Shown here: positions 1-12,079 of the stretch, one piece after another | How the letters are laid out: each line of letters begins with the position of its first letter | Position numbering within the stretch: position 1 is the stretch's first letter | Origin: Megaleporinus macrocephalus | Lineage: Eukaryota > Chordata > Actinopteri > Characiformes > Anostomidae | Direction of reading: 5' to 3' | Length of the DNA stretch: 64,000 bases | Assembly: GCA_021613375.1 (NCBI GenBank) | Contig: CM038709.1 | Span: 33,345,915 to 33,409,914, forward strand | Made by a program: the position numbers and the translations under genes | The notes under the pieces: generated by a model | Database searches by the model: none | The model's input: only the letters and a program-made list of their open reading frames with translations | Told to the model about the DNA's origin: nothing

Positions 1-699
1 ATTTAATAGACTAATCATGTTGTATTGTGTTGTTGTAATACTCATATTTCATTCTTAAGTTTTGGTTGAAAAAAGGGTTATATTTTTCAAATACTTTATA
101 AAAAATCTTTACTTTGTGGTATGTTGGTCAAACAATTGGTCATGACTTCAGAATGCATCAGATTAGCTGGTAGGTTAGGTCAAAATTTAGATTTTAAATG
201 TGTGACTTGTTACATCAACTGTTGTTTTATGTTGTAAATGTCCTAAATATGTCACTAACTATAAAAAATGAGCTGTGCTGTGCTTACACATCCTTATTGT
301 GTTTACAATGAGGTCCACATACAGCCATGTGCCAGTCAAACAGTCTTAATAATATAAAATGAAGCCTGTTCTTCACATGATTAATACTGCTAATGGAAAT
401 GCTAATTTGTGTTAGCATAGCTAGAGCCAAGCTAACTGTGGTTCACCTAAGCAATACTAAGCAGCTTTAGCTAAAACACTGCCACTGATGTCGGAAAACA
501 TTTAGTAAACATTTCAGTAACATTGCATCTGATATTTCTTAAGTGACCTAGTTGACTATTAGCCTGTTAACGGATTAATTAATACATCCAGTTTAATGAT
601 TAATACATCCAGTTTACTACTTGTGTGTTCTATTGTTTAATTATTGTACCAAGTTATTGTGTTATAGGTAGGTACAGTTTCAAAAAGTCAAAGTGTTTA
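1..699. other. AT-rich sequence, nothing recognised
   Basis: Probably part of intron 1 of the plcl1-like gene, whose first exon is not in the window. No coding or repeat signature seen. Confidence 0.5.
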
Positions 700-945
700 A
701 GTAAAGTTGAATCAGGGACAAATGCTGCTACCCTCCTAGAAAAACAGCATAGACCCGTACGGTTGATCACCTGCAAAACCAATATGTGTTTTGGGTGCTG
801 GTATGTTCATCAACAGCAGCAATGGCAATTGATAAGCTGATCACCACCATAACCAGCGTCTGTGGTGTTTTGATGCTGGTTTGCTGGTCTACCAGACCGT
901 AAACCAGCATAGGCCAACTTTTTTTTCTGTAGTGTACTTGGCTGC
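700..945. mobile_element. Teleost CCAGC-rich MITE-like repeat
   Basis: Contains AAACAGCATAGACC, GATGCTGGTTTGCTGGTC and AAACCAGCATAGGCC, then TTTTTTTCTGTAGTGTA at the right end, a typical terminus of a CCAGCAT-rich non-autonomous repeat of teleosts. Open frames on both strands here are spurious. Confidence 0.6.
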
Positions 946-2235
946 TGAATGCTATGATGCTGATTGATAAACTGTAAAATTGTTCTCTCAAAACCCCAGT
1001 AGTCTGTTAGTAGTTTTTATTTATAAGTGTGAAAAATACACATTATTCCAAGTGAACAGATTGCAACAGCTATAGTCCTTGTTTTAGCCCTCTATTTCTG
1101 GTGAGGGAGCATAGTGAAGAGTTGATTCTGTGTGGACTTTACACTGCACTATAAAACCTTTCAGGGAATTATACTTTCAGCTCACTGGAATGATTTTTAC
1201 AATGTGACACTCCGGAAAATAGCCTATTACCTGTGCCCTGACTGCTGAACTAAGGAGCTCTAAGACACACCCTTAGTTTAAAATAAAACAAGAAATGCAT
1301 CTTACAAGCTTAAAACTTCCCTGTTTTATCTAGAAAGGCTAATATACGTTGAACTGCATGACCATTGGCTTAGTGCTCCCATAGACTAAATAAGATTTTA
1401 GTAGTAAATGGCACAGATGGTACAGCGGTACATTAGCATAGAAGGCCGAGCTTTTACAGTCACAGTTTGACACTGCTGTGTAACAGTGTAACAGCAAAAA
1501 TAAATATTCAAGGGACGTAGTTAATAATTTTATAATGTTTTTTTATGAATGGTGGGACACATAACTGTCTAGCCCTGAGTTGCAAAAATTTCACTGACAG
1601 TTTGTACAGTATGGGTTGTGTGTGCTGTGAGTCATGTTGTTGGCATTTGAACCCCCTGCAGGAGCCCCTGCTGTGTGGAAGCTCTTGGCTCCCCCGCCCC
1701 CCACTTGCCTGACTGAGACACTCTCTGGCCTGGGGGTGGACTCCCTCTGGGCCACTCACTACCCACAGCGCTCAGCCATGTCATTCACACACAGCTGCTA
1801 GTGGACTGGACACATACGCAGCAACTATTTCTCAAATTGTTGCTGTTGTCAGAAAATGTAATTTCTTATTAATTAAAACTTCATAGCAGAAGAATAAATG
1901 TAAAAATAAGAAAAACAGCTGTAAAGCGTCAAGAATAAACGTCTAATAAATATTAACATCTATACCTCAAAATACTAATAGTTATTATGTGATGTAAAAC
2001 TATATATAAATAGGTAATTGCAATGATTCGAATTGTGAATTATTTAAAACATTGGTATATGATGTGGTGTCTGTGCTATTTCTGTCAGCTATGTGCAAGT
2101 TAGGATATTTTTATTACAAGTGATTCTAAACGTTTAAAGTGTATTGGAACTTATTATAAATTACTAGTAGTTACTGAATATTTTGTAATGTAAATGTATG
2201 TCCTAGCTATTTAAAAAGATGCTTCTTTAAGGTTT
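946..2235. other. AT-rich intronic sequence, nothing recognised
   Basis: Only a short GC-richer block at about 1640-1800. No repeat or coding signal. Confidence 0.45.
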
Positions 2236-2239
2236 CTGT

Positions 2240-2620
2240 AGCAATGGACATTGTTATATATAGAACCATAAACCAACTACTTGAGGAATCATTTGCCTGA
2301 TTAAGGAGTTCTTTAGATCATGAAGAGATTCTTCAGACTGAGGGAAAAAGTGTTGCAGATAGTCCTATATGGACCCTATTTGAAAAGGGTGTTATATAGA
2401 AGCAAAAGGAATTCCTTTCACATGCTTGACATCTTAACAATTGCAGAACCCTTTTTGGTGATATACAAAACCCTTTTCACAAAGTTACCACTGACCCCTC
2501 TACAGCACATGCTACATTAATCTGAAGAAACTCTTCATGATGCAACCTGTTAATCATGCAAAGGGTTCTTTGCATATTCAGGATTCTGTATAGAATAATT
2601 TTCTTTGCTGAAGAACATTT
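2240..2620. mobile_element. Decayed GGTTCTATATAGAACC-type teleost repeat
   Basis: TATATAGAACC, AAAAGGGTGTTATATAGA, GCAGAACCCTTTTTGG and AAAGGGTTCTTTG are scattered in both orientations, the hallmark of a short inverted-repeat element common in otophysan fish. Confidence 0.55.
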
Positions 2621-2698
2621 GACTGGAGTAACCCAAAACAAAAGCTTTGCCGGTCAAACTAGCAGTATTATTAAGCTTAGTTTTAGCTGTCTGTAGAC

Positions 2699-2744
2699 TA
2701 GAATAGAATAGAATAGAATAGAATAGAACAGAATAGAATAGAAA
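2699..2744. repeat. (TAGAA)n pentanucleotide microsatellite
   Basis: About nine copies of TAGAA with one ACAGA variant. Confidence 0.95.
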
Positions 2745-3030
2745 CTGATGTTTACCCGAACAGTAATCCAGTATAAACAGGTTACAGAAACATTTTTAGA
2801 AATCCACATAAAAATCTATATATAAGCCTAAATCTACTTGTGTGCTTGTGCAAGATATGAATATGACCAAAATCTGGGTTAAATCTTTGCATATATTCCA
2901 TTTCTAATCTGTGGTGGTTTGTCTCTCTTCTGATCTGTTTTGTGCTTTGAGCCAGAACTTTGTTACACATATTACACAGACACATAAACACATATTCTCC
3001 ACTCAGCTGTCCTGTCATACTCCCTGTAGG

Positions 3031-3038
3031 CCTCTCTC

Positions 3039-3075
<37 letters not shown>
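3031..3075. repeat. (CT)n microsatellite
   Basis: About 45 bp of CT with one G interruption. Confidence 0.93.
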
Positions 3076-3079
<4 letters not shown>

Positions 3080-3239
3080 CTGTGTTTTAGAGATAAGGGC
3101 TGCTTCTTGCTACGTCGGTCTCCTCATCCTCCCGTTTCTCTCTCATGGTCCTTCTAATTCCTCAGTGGCCGCCTGCTTCTTCCTCTGTTGCACTGTTTAT
3201 TGCTTACTGTTTGTTTTTTCCTCTGTATACAAATGAGCA

Positions 3240-3930
3240 AAAGATCAATTATGATGCTTAAAAGCTTTATGCCCGCAGCCCCTCAGGCGGAGAGATGTTG
3301 TTGTCATCAGGGACTGACGTTGCTTTTGCCTAATGACCTTACTTTATAGTTCTCCTTAAAGTTCTCTCCTTCACTTGCTTTTCCTTTCCTTTTTTTACTC
3401 TCTATCTCTCATTCTTCCCTCTCTCTCATCTGTCATCCTTTCCCTTCCCATCTCTTCAAAGAATACGGATAAGTGGATTTGGAGCTTTGACCCTCATTAT
3501 TAACCTGCGTTAATTGTTGCCATTGTTACATGAAGACAAAGCCCTTTTTTCCCATCAGAATTTCACAGCTGTTTGGAATCAGCAGATGTCTGTAACGCTG
3601 AAGCCCAAAAGTGGTTCAGCACTTAATTTCATATCCCTAGAATGCCGTGTACTTGTATCCCGTGGCTTGCGGCAGGAACAAGTGTGACCTTGGCTTAGTC
3701 TGTGGGAAGTGGCCCCAAATCCCCTGCATTTGCTGCATGAGCGGCAGATCGGCTGCTTTTCCTGCTGTAAGTGGATCTGTAAGCTGGAAAATTTAAAGGC
3801 CCTTTTGTTAAATTGCCCTTTGAGAGCTGTAGTAAAGTGGATTGAGCAATGGAGAAGAGACCCTGATTGAGACTAATGTGAGCCAGTTGGCACTTAGGCA
3901 AGAGCAAACGCTCATCGAAGACCTGTTGTT
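3240..3930. other. Candidate conserved non-coding block (intronic)
   Basis: Moderate GC content, no repeat signature after 3440, and homeodomain-type cores (TCATTATTAACC, TTAATTG). No long open frame. Conservation cannot be tested here. A pyrimidine-rich stretch interrupts at 3360-3450. Confidence 0.3.
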
Positions 3931-5335
3931 CTATGTATTATAGCTGATCTAGGATCAGAGTTGAATAAGGAAAGAGATCTCTGAGACTTATCACATTTGT
4001 CTTCTACTTTATTAGGTTGCATCCACACTGGTACATTCACATTGCAGGTAAAAGTGTCTCTTTTTCTTCTGACGTGACTCTCATTCGTTTTTTTCTGCCA
4101 CTTTCATATGTTAATACTGAAATCTAAACTGACTGAACAGTCAGATCAGAAAGGAGATGTGTGTTTTCTGCGTGTATAGCAAAGTGGGGCTCTATCTCGT
4201 ATAGAAAGGAATACCTTATAAAGTGAGTGCATATGTACCTTCTGGTCCAGTATAGAATATTAGATATTCTTCAGACTAAACAAAGATAGGTGAAAGAGAA
4301 TCTTCTGTTTGAAGTTGATTCAACAATCTTGGTGAGTCACTGCCTTTACAATATAAAGCTTTGAGCCAAAGCAGTGGTTCTAAAGATAACTGCGGCTCTG
4401 TTGTAAGGAAGTCAAGTCTTGCTCAGTGGTCATTATCGGCCTATCAGAAGCTGCATAACAGAGTTACTAAAAAAGGGCTGGTACAGAGCTGAGGAGTAAA
4501 ATGATGAGGGGAATGGGAGATTCAGGAGGCAAGGAGAGTACAATTAGATAATCAATCATTTATGATTTATCTCTAAATGTACTTTGAACAAGAGAGAAGG
4601 ATCAGATCATCCATAAAAGTGTAAGAACAGACACATCATAGGAAGATCTTCATTTTAAAATAAACAGTTATTCGGTGGTCAAAAATATGAAATCCACTAA
4701 CCCAAATACAGTAGGTGGACTAACATAATACATTTGTAATGAAATGCAGAATGTCAGCTCTTATCCAAAAACTTTTAAAGCGATACTGAGTAAAACATTT
4801 GGGAATTTCAATACTTTTTATACATAGTTCTTCCTTAGAGGGGACCTCAATTTGACAATGGGTAGCTCGGAGGATGATAATGTATTAAAACATACATAAT
4901 GTTCAAAACTGGTTGTTGTTCTACTTAACATGACAAGTTTACATCAATTGCTTCTTAATATTTGGGTATCATTGGTGGAACAATGTGGTTCACTTAATAA
5001 GCATGTATATCCTCAAATTAGTATGGATGTTACAGTCTTTCTTTTTTCCAGTTTTTTCCCAATTTAGTTAATGCCAGTTCCACCCACTACCTATAATGTA
5101 ATAGCAAGTGAGGAGGGTGAGGATTTATGTGCTTCCTCGAAGAGGCAGTCAATCTTAAAAAAAAAAAAATCACAATAACTTCCAGTCAGAGGGTCACTAT
5201 ATTTTATCAGTATGATTCTATGGGCTTTATTTAATTTGTTCAGTTATTTACAGTGCTTGAAAGTAGTTTTACTTCTTAAAAGTAGATGAAGAGACCTAAC
5301 TATTGAGGTAAAATGAAAAATACAAAACTGCAACT
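3931..5335. other. AT-rich intronic sequence, nothing recognised
   Basis: Contains an A-run at 5157-5169. No coding or repeat family recognised. Confidence 0.45.
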
Positions 5336-5339
5336 AAAT

Positions 5340-6345
5340 AATTCTGGTCACAGCTGATAAACCTTCACATCGGGTTGGGGTAATTTTAGCCCATTCCTCC
5401 ACACGAAAGAGCTTTAGCTGTGGGAATGCTCATGGGTTTCCTTACATGAACTGCTTGTTTCAGTTAATTAAAAAACATTTCTGCAGGTTTATGGTCAGAA
5501 CTTTAACCCGGCCATTCCAAAACATTGCATTTCTTCTTCTAGATTTGGTTTTTTTTTTTGCGTGACCTACATTCTTTTGAGATTCCTTTTTGGGTTAATA
5601 TACAATTCATTGTTGTATTAATGATGACAAGCTATCCTGGCCAGATGCAACAAAACTGGCCCAAACTGTGGTACTACCGCCGCCATGTTTTACAGCTGCC
5701 TCTTTTACATTTTTTTCTTTTTTCTGGACATTACGCTTCTCATTTAAACCAAAACATTTTATCTGTCCACAAAACTTTTTTTTCCAATAGCCTATTCGCT
5801 TGATCTTTAGGGAACTGTAGATGGGCAGCAATGTTTTATTTTTGGAGAGGAGTTTCTTTCTTCTTTCAACCTTGTCAGGTACACCATTGTTGTGCAGTGT
5901 TCACCTGATACTGGACTCATGAACATAGACCTTAGTCACTGTGAGAGAGGCCTTTAGGGACCCTGGGCTCCTCTGTGATCTTGGGGACTATTATACACCT
6001 TGCACTTGGAGTGACAATAGTCTTTTGTAAATTTCCTCTATTTGCACACAATCTGTCTGACTGTGGATTGGTGGACTTCAGATTCTTAAAAAGATGATTT
6101 TGTAACACTTTCCAGTCTCAACAACTTGTTTTCTGAGGTCCTCAGATATCTCTTTTACTCACACCTTGATACACTTCCACAAACTTGTGTTATGAAGACT
6201 TGGCTTTGATAGTTCTCTGTTCTTTAAATACAACAAGATGACCACTCAATCCTGACTGCCAATCTATTATTCAGAACTCTCATATCACTTTCAAATTAAA
6301 TGCTGATGCTGGAGTTTCACATACTTTTACAAGTCACCCATATGT
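5340..6345 (-). mobile_element. Tc1-like transposon remnant with broken transposase
   Basis: The minus strand at about 5831-5607 reads FCGQIKCFGLNEKRN and then VKHGGGSTTVWASFVASG, matching the catalytic-core region of Tc1-like transposases (consensus VKHGGGS..WG). The flanking DNA carries further family landmarks on the + strand: TTTTAGCCCATTCCTCC, GACCTTAGTCACTGTGAGAG and GCACTTGGAGTGA. Stops and frameshifts throughout show it is dead. Termini were not found. Confidence 0.8.
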
Positions 6346-6429
6346 AGTTCTGGATCACAGCTTATTCTGCTTGTCTAGTAAAATTGTGTGAGCGTTATTG
6401 TGAGTTTAGACTGCAGTATATGTAAAGTG

Positions 6430-7085
6430 GTTCAGGGCTCAGAGTGTGTCTGATATCCTCCTTCTTGCTCAGCATCTTCAGTCCTGCTCAAAAAGTGGGG
6501 CCATCCATTCCTTCAGCCCCCAGGTCTGTTTATCCATTAGACCTCTGTGCAAGAGTGAGTGCAGAGGCTTGCTTCCCATTTCCCTATCTTGCTCTTTTTC
6601 GTGTCACACTCTTGGTCACGGTTTCATGGTGAAAGCACAGAGCCGGGCATGCTGTTGACGCCTGAGTAAATGCCAGACGGCCAGTTAACTCTCTTCCACT
6701 CTCGCTGCCTCCCGGCCTCCATCGCCTCTTTGCCTTGTTTGGCATTTTCACTCTGTCTGCTCAAAGATACTGGCACCTTCATCAGCTACATGTCCTCACA
6801 CCTCCAGCTGAGCATTTCATTTTCAGTCAAATGTGGAGCTGGGGGGATGAATAAATCTCCCCGGAATTGGGTGTGACATGTTATCAAGTCAAGCTTGTTA
6901 TTTTTGGTTGAAGGTTTTAGTGTGCAAGCAGCACTGTAGGACCAGCGCTGGTGCACAATGCCGTGGTTTCAGTTCACACCCCACAGAGGTCCCTTTTACT
7001 GCTATAACCACGCCCTACAGATGTCTGAGTTATGCCGTCTATGAAGTTAGACAGTCCATTTTGCTACTTCTGATCAGGTTTTAGT
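6430..7085. other. Low-repeat, GC-richer block (candidate conserved element)
   Basis: Non-repetitive sequence with overlapping short open frames in two + frames but no recognisable protein and no splice-flanked coding pattern. Might be a regulatory element of intron 1. Confidence 0.25.
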
Positions 7086-7139
7086 GTTGACAGATCATTA
7101 CAGGCATGTTTTAAACTTTTTGTTTTTGTTACTGTGTCT

Positions 7140-8045
7140 TGGCTTCTCCTTGTGTGCGCTGACTTCTCTTGTCTACAGTATTTAACACAAGGGCAGCCTT
7201 GCTAATTAACGTCCAGAAATAACTCCTCAGGGCCCAAGGCACCCTTAGGACTGTAGCTTAGTCACTGTACTTGTGTTTTACTGTGTCCCTGCTATCTTCT
7301 GACAGGGAGTCCTTGGCTTTCTCTGCCTGCTAAAAAAAGCAGACCCCACCAATGTGAAACATGAGGCAGTTAATCTTGAATAAACAAAATCTCTGCCCAG
7401 GTGTACAGCGAATGTGTCCTGGACTGCTTTTTTCTGCTAAGATAAAAACCACAGAAAATGTAGCCATTACTTTTTTATTGCCGGGGCATGTGCCATTCAC
7501 CCTGGGTTGCTAGGCAGCAGAGATACAGAACATTGCCAGTCATTCGACAGTGATGTTCTGCCAGATCTTTAAATGTCACTGTAACAGCTTTGTGTTTAAT
7601 TGCGTAGCTGTTTTCAGGCTCCAGCTAATTTTTTCACATTTTATTTTGTCGTTGCTTTTTTGTCGGACAATAATAATTCAAAGTTTTTACAACAAGACTT
7701 TAGAACAGACAGCCGTGTTGTCTGGTGATTCTACAGATGTTCCCTCTCTGAAGAACGCTATGCTCAAATGCAATGGAATGCCTGCAACTTATTTATTGCT
7801 GGCTTGAATATCTTTGAATACACCATGACCCTCCTCTATCTTGATTCTCCCTCTGGCATTAAAGCCTGGCAGTGCTTTTTTCCCCACTGTAATTATGCTC
7901 TGCCGATTCCCTCAGAGCAGGCTGGCTGTGGATAAGGGTCCCCTGGAGAAGCCAGGATGCGTCCTGCAGCCCTTCAAAGCCAGGAAAGCAAGACAACAGA
8001 CAACAAAGCCTCTAGGCTTAGTGATGCACCAAGTGACTTTTTGAT
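7140..8045. other. Low-repeat block (candidate conserved element)
   Basis: Contains motif-rich pieces such as CTTGCTAATTAACG, TTATTGCCGGGGCATG and TGTAATTATGCTCTGCC. No repeat or protein was recognised. Confidence 0.3.
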
Positions 8046-8855
8046 GCATGATATTTAAAAACAGCTAGAAATCGAATTGTGTTGATTGGCAGGTCAAATG
8101 GTAGTTGCAGTTCTACCATCCTGTCATTATATATATATATACATTATATAAAAATACAGTGCTGGTTAGCACTGTCGCCTCACAGCAAGACGATCCAGGT
8201 TGAATTCCCGGTCCGGGCTGTTCTGTGTGGAGTGTGCATGTTCTCCCCGTGCCTAAGTGGGTTTCCTCCAGGTACTACAATTTTCTCCCACAGTCCAAAG
8301 ACATGCATGTTTGATTGATTGGTCACTCTAAATTGCCCATAGGCGTAGGGCTGGACGATAAAACGATAACGATAATTATCGCGAAATAACGTTTTCTTGA
8401 TAGAACTATAACACATAGTCGATAGAATTAATGTTGTTTTGAGAGACAACATGAATAGCCAATGAGAATTAGAGTAGTGCCACCCCAAACCAATCAGGTG
8501 GCTGAACTAGAATTCCAGCCATTTCATGTTTGGTTGAAGCACACAGCGCGTGTAGAGGTAGCGGCAGCTTAACACACATGCTAGTAATGTCGTTACTGGT
8601 GAGTCGAGCAGAGAGAATAAAATAAGAGAAAATGACGACAAAAAACGTTAATTACTACTGAAACAAACATGTTACATGTGTTAATCATTTTAAATAATCT
8701 GCTAAGATAAGAATAACAAGTAAAAAGGTGCCGTCTTGCTGCTGTGTTGACAAAGCGCTACAGTATGTTTGTGCTTTAAGTGCTATATACACAACGTGTG
8801 TAGTAGTTGTACTGTTGTGATGTTATGCTAATCGATGTAATTTATCAATAAAGAT

Positions 8856-9000
8856 AAACACCCCATTTAAGACCGTCAGAGAGTCGACTCACCGCTACGA
8901 GTGAACACAAACGGAGTCGTTTCCTCAGCCCGAACTTAAAGGGCCAGCAACAGCCTGCTTAACACAGTGTGTGTGTGTGTGTGTGAATACTGTTCATACA

Positions 9001-9034
<34 letters not shown>

Positions 9035-9240
9035 ATATATATATTTATATATATATAATATATATATATATATATTATATATATATATATATATATAAAC
9101 AAACACCCCATTTAAGACCGTCAGAGAGTCGACTCACCGCTACGAGTGAACACAAACGGAGTCGTTTCCTCAGCCCGAACTTAAAGGGCCAGCAACAGCC
9201 TGCTTAACACAGTGTGTGGTGTGTGAAATACTGTTCATCA
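8856..9240. repeat. Direct duplication of about 140-145 bp inside the hAT-like element
   Basis: Segments 8856-9000 and 9101-9240 are nearly identical (both contain GACCGTCAGAGAGTCGACTC and end near CTGTTCAT). They differ mainly in TG-tract length. An imperfect TA tract at about 9001-9097 separates them. Confidence 0.9.
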
Positions 9241-9242
9241 CA

Positions 9243-9364
<122 letters not shown>

Positions 9365-9636
9365 GTGTGTCTGTGTGTGTGTGTGTGTTTAATTTATTTG
9401 AAATACAGTTATGTAATGTTCTATAGTAAATTTGTCTATCTTTTGATAAATCAGAGGATAAAACAATTTAACAAAATCTTCACTTCTCACTTAAAGTAAA
9501 AAGGCAATAGTGATTTGATTTATATCGGGATATATATCGATATCGACTGATATGAAAGATTTTTTCCCATATCGCCCAGCCCTACATAGACGTGAGTGTG
9601 TGTTGGCCATGCGATGGACTGGCGACCTGTGTATGG

Positions 9637-9718
9637 TTCTATCGACTATGTGTTATAGTTCTATCAAGGAAACGTTATTTCGCGATAATTATCGTTATCG
9701 TTTTATCGCCCAGCCCTA
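9637..9718 (-). mobile_element. 82-bp inverted solo copy of the hAT-like left end
   Basis: This is the reverse complement of 8346-8427 with only two mismatches over 82 bp. It lies in the same host repeat about 50 bp after the right end of the larger element. No second terminus accompanies it. Confidence 0.9.
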
Positions 9719-9907
9719 CCCCCTTTGCCCGATGACACTGGGATTGGCTCCAGGCCCCCTGTGACCCACACTAGTGGGATAAAGCAGTAGATAATGGATG
9801 GGTGGATATATAAGTGTACAGTGTGATGAATTCCTTCTAAAGATACTAACAAAAGGTATTTTATATAAATGATGTTGAATATGTCGTTCAAAGAAATATA
9901 GCGGCTG

Positions 9908-10265
9908 TATACACTTTATAGTTCAATTACAGACTGTAGTCTCTCTGTTCTCTCTATACTTTCATAGCCCCCTTTCACCTTATACTTCAATTGTCATGAC
10001 ACCCACCACGCATCAGGAATTATTGGAGTGATGGATAATTCTCAGTATTGCAGTGACACTGATGCAGTAGTGGCATGTTGGTGTGTGTTGCGGTGGAGTA
10101 AGTGGATCACAAAATAATCCACCACCCAAATAATACCAGCTTTGTGGTGGTCCTTTGGGGGTCTAAGCCATTGAAGAACAGTATAACAAAGTATACAGTG
10201 AAACAGATGGACTACAGTCTGTAAAAACTACAAAGTGCTTCTAAATGGAAGTGCAGTTGATAAGA
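9908..10265. mobile_element. Otophysan palindromic MITE-like repeat (copy 1)
   Basis: The left arm (about 9908-10060) reads inverted and the right arm (about 10090-10243) forward for the same unit: AGACTGTAGTC in one, GACTACAGTCT in the other, and CACCACCCAAATAATACC on the right. The family recurs at 13320 and 32457. Confidence 0.75.
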
Positions 10266-10400
10266 AGGTACCTTGGGTTCCTTTGAGACTTTGTGGACTC
10301 TTACACACCTCGCTCTTGGAGTGATCTTTGGTGGTGGACCTCTCCTGGGGAGGGTAAAGGTGATGTTACAAAGAATCTCATGCACTTCTTATTAATGATG
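10266..10400. mobile_element. Short Tc1-like transposon fragment
   Basis: CTCTTACACACCTCGCTCTT followed by GGAGTGATCTTTGG and CCTCTCCTGGGGAGGGT are landmarks of the antisense 5' part of a Tc1-like transposase family, related to the element at 5340-6345. Confidence 0.55.
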
Positions 10401-12075
10401 AGACTTACATCATTGTAATGATTTTGTTTTATGTTAGAAATGATGACAGTGCACATAAAGCCTCATTAGGTTAAAACTGGACTGGAATTTGCGTAACTAC
10501 ATTCTGAAACAGGAACAACACAGCCCTTTGAGTAACAGCAAAGCTTCTTACTAAAAAGTGTTTACTGTTTGCAAACTCTCTGTTAGTAAACAGAACTAGG
10601 CCTGAGGCGGCCTTGGTGCTTTTTCTGCAATTTGTAATTGCAATTTCAAGGGCCTTTCTGGAGGATGTCACTAGTCAGAGGGAATCTGCCCTCTTGCACA
10701 AATTAAATCCCCTGAGCAATATAGTAGTAGTGGTCCAGTGCTTTGGAGACAGCTGATCCGCTGCAGACCACTTTAGATAGCTGAATATTTAGGTTCACTC
10801 CTCTTTCATTTCGCCTCCATCTGATCCAGCATCTCATCTGTGGTCATACTGTGAAGATGTAAAGATGTTGACCAGAAACCTATCAAACCAACACTTATTC
10901 TCTTATGTGTCTCTGGCAGGGTAGGCACTTTGAGGGTGCCTCTAGGAGAATAAAAAGAAGCCTTTTTTTAGAAAGTAAATAATTCTTGGAAATACACTCT
11001 TGGCACAGGACTTAGTAAGCAGTTGCTTGGATCGAGCAGCACATCAGAACCCTCTCTCTTTCTCTCTCTCTCTCTCTTCAGTGGGCACTGTTTGGAAGAG
11101 TGCCTGGGGCTGTGGGCGATTGTTTTCAAAGTGGAAGCTCCGTGTAGGCTGGTGGAAGCTGTGTAGGTTATGTAGGCTGCATACAGAGCTGTGATAAGAA
11201 GAGGCTGATTGTGAAAATTGCCAGCAATTACTTTGAGTGGGCAAGACCAATTCACATGCAATCCACTTGCAAATCTTGTTCTCGTTGATTGACAAAGTGC
11301 TTACCTGTGGTCTCTCTCCTTCTATGGAAAATGACAGTGAGAAAAGGGTGAACGGATGTCTTAAACTTGTCCATACTTGAAGGTCTGGATGCACAATGAT
11401 ATTGGAATGGGCAGGTAATTGTCAGCATTGGACAGGCATTTCAAACTTGCATTTCATGGGGTATTTAATGTACCAGATTTTCATTGTATAACACATTTAA
11501 ATAGAACTATAAGGTCATAGACCAGCTGGTACTGGTACTGCTGGTAAGGATCCGCCTAATTAATTGGTACGAAGTCAAAAACACATTTCTGACCTCAAAC
11601 TGAAACCCGTTTGCACAATAAACATGAACATTGTTGTTATTAAAGAGACATTCCAGAATAAAATGCCATGGTTAATATAAGTTTACTCAAGCGTCTAAAA
11701 TGGTTTAAAATGTATGTATCTACTCATTGATATGCATTTATGACATACTATGTCATTTTAGATCAATCAAAAGCCAAGGCCTCATTCAAGAACTCTAATC
11801 ACACTAATTACAAATTTTTGCTTACCTATACTTATAATTGAGGGCACCCAGTATCTCATGAGATTGCAAGTACTAGTTCATACTTAAGGCAGTGATAATG
11901 CATTACTTTGATGCCGGGACAGAGTTTATCAAAAAAACTTGCCTAACCAGTCTAAACAACTACCCTTAAATCCCTGTTAGGCCTTACAGCAACAACTTCA
12001 TTATTAAACAATTTAACACCCAGTGAGAAATCAGATTGGAATAATCTCCTCTGTTGACTTTCCAAATTAGACCCA
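10401..12075. other. Intronic sequence, nothing recognised
   Basis: Includes a short CT tract at 11049-11078. The piece at 10460-10720 is GC-richer and non-repetitive but no function is visible. Long minus-strand frames at 10968-11394 overlap the CT tract and have no family resemblance. Confidence 0.4.
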
Positions 12076-12079
12076 ATGA

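Noticed and set aside
8180..8488. 102-codon open frame on the minus strand
   Set aside because: It is a translation of the common teleost repeat and the transposon end, not of a gene.
8971..9207. Open frame rich in Ile-Tyr
   Set aside because: It reads through TA tracts in a non-autonomous transposon.
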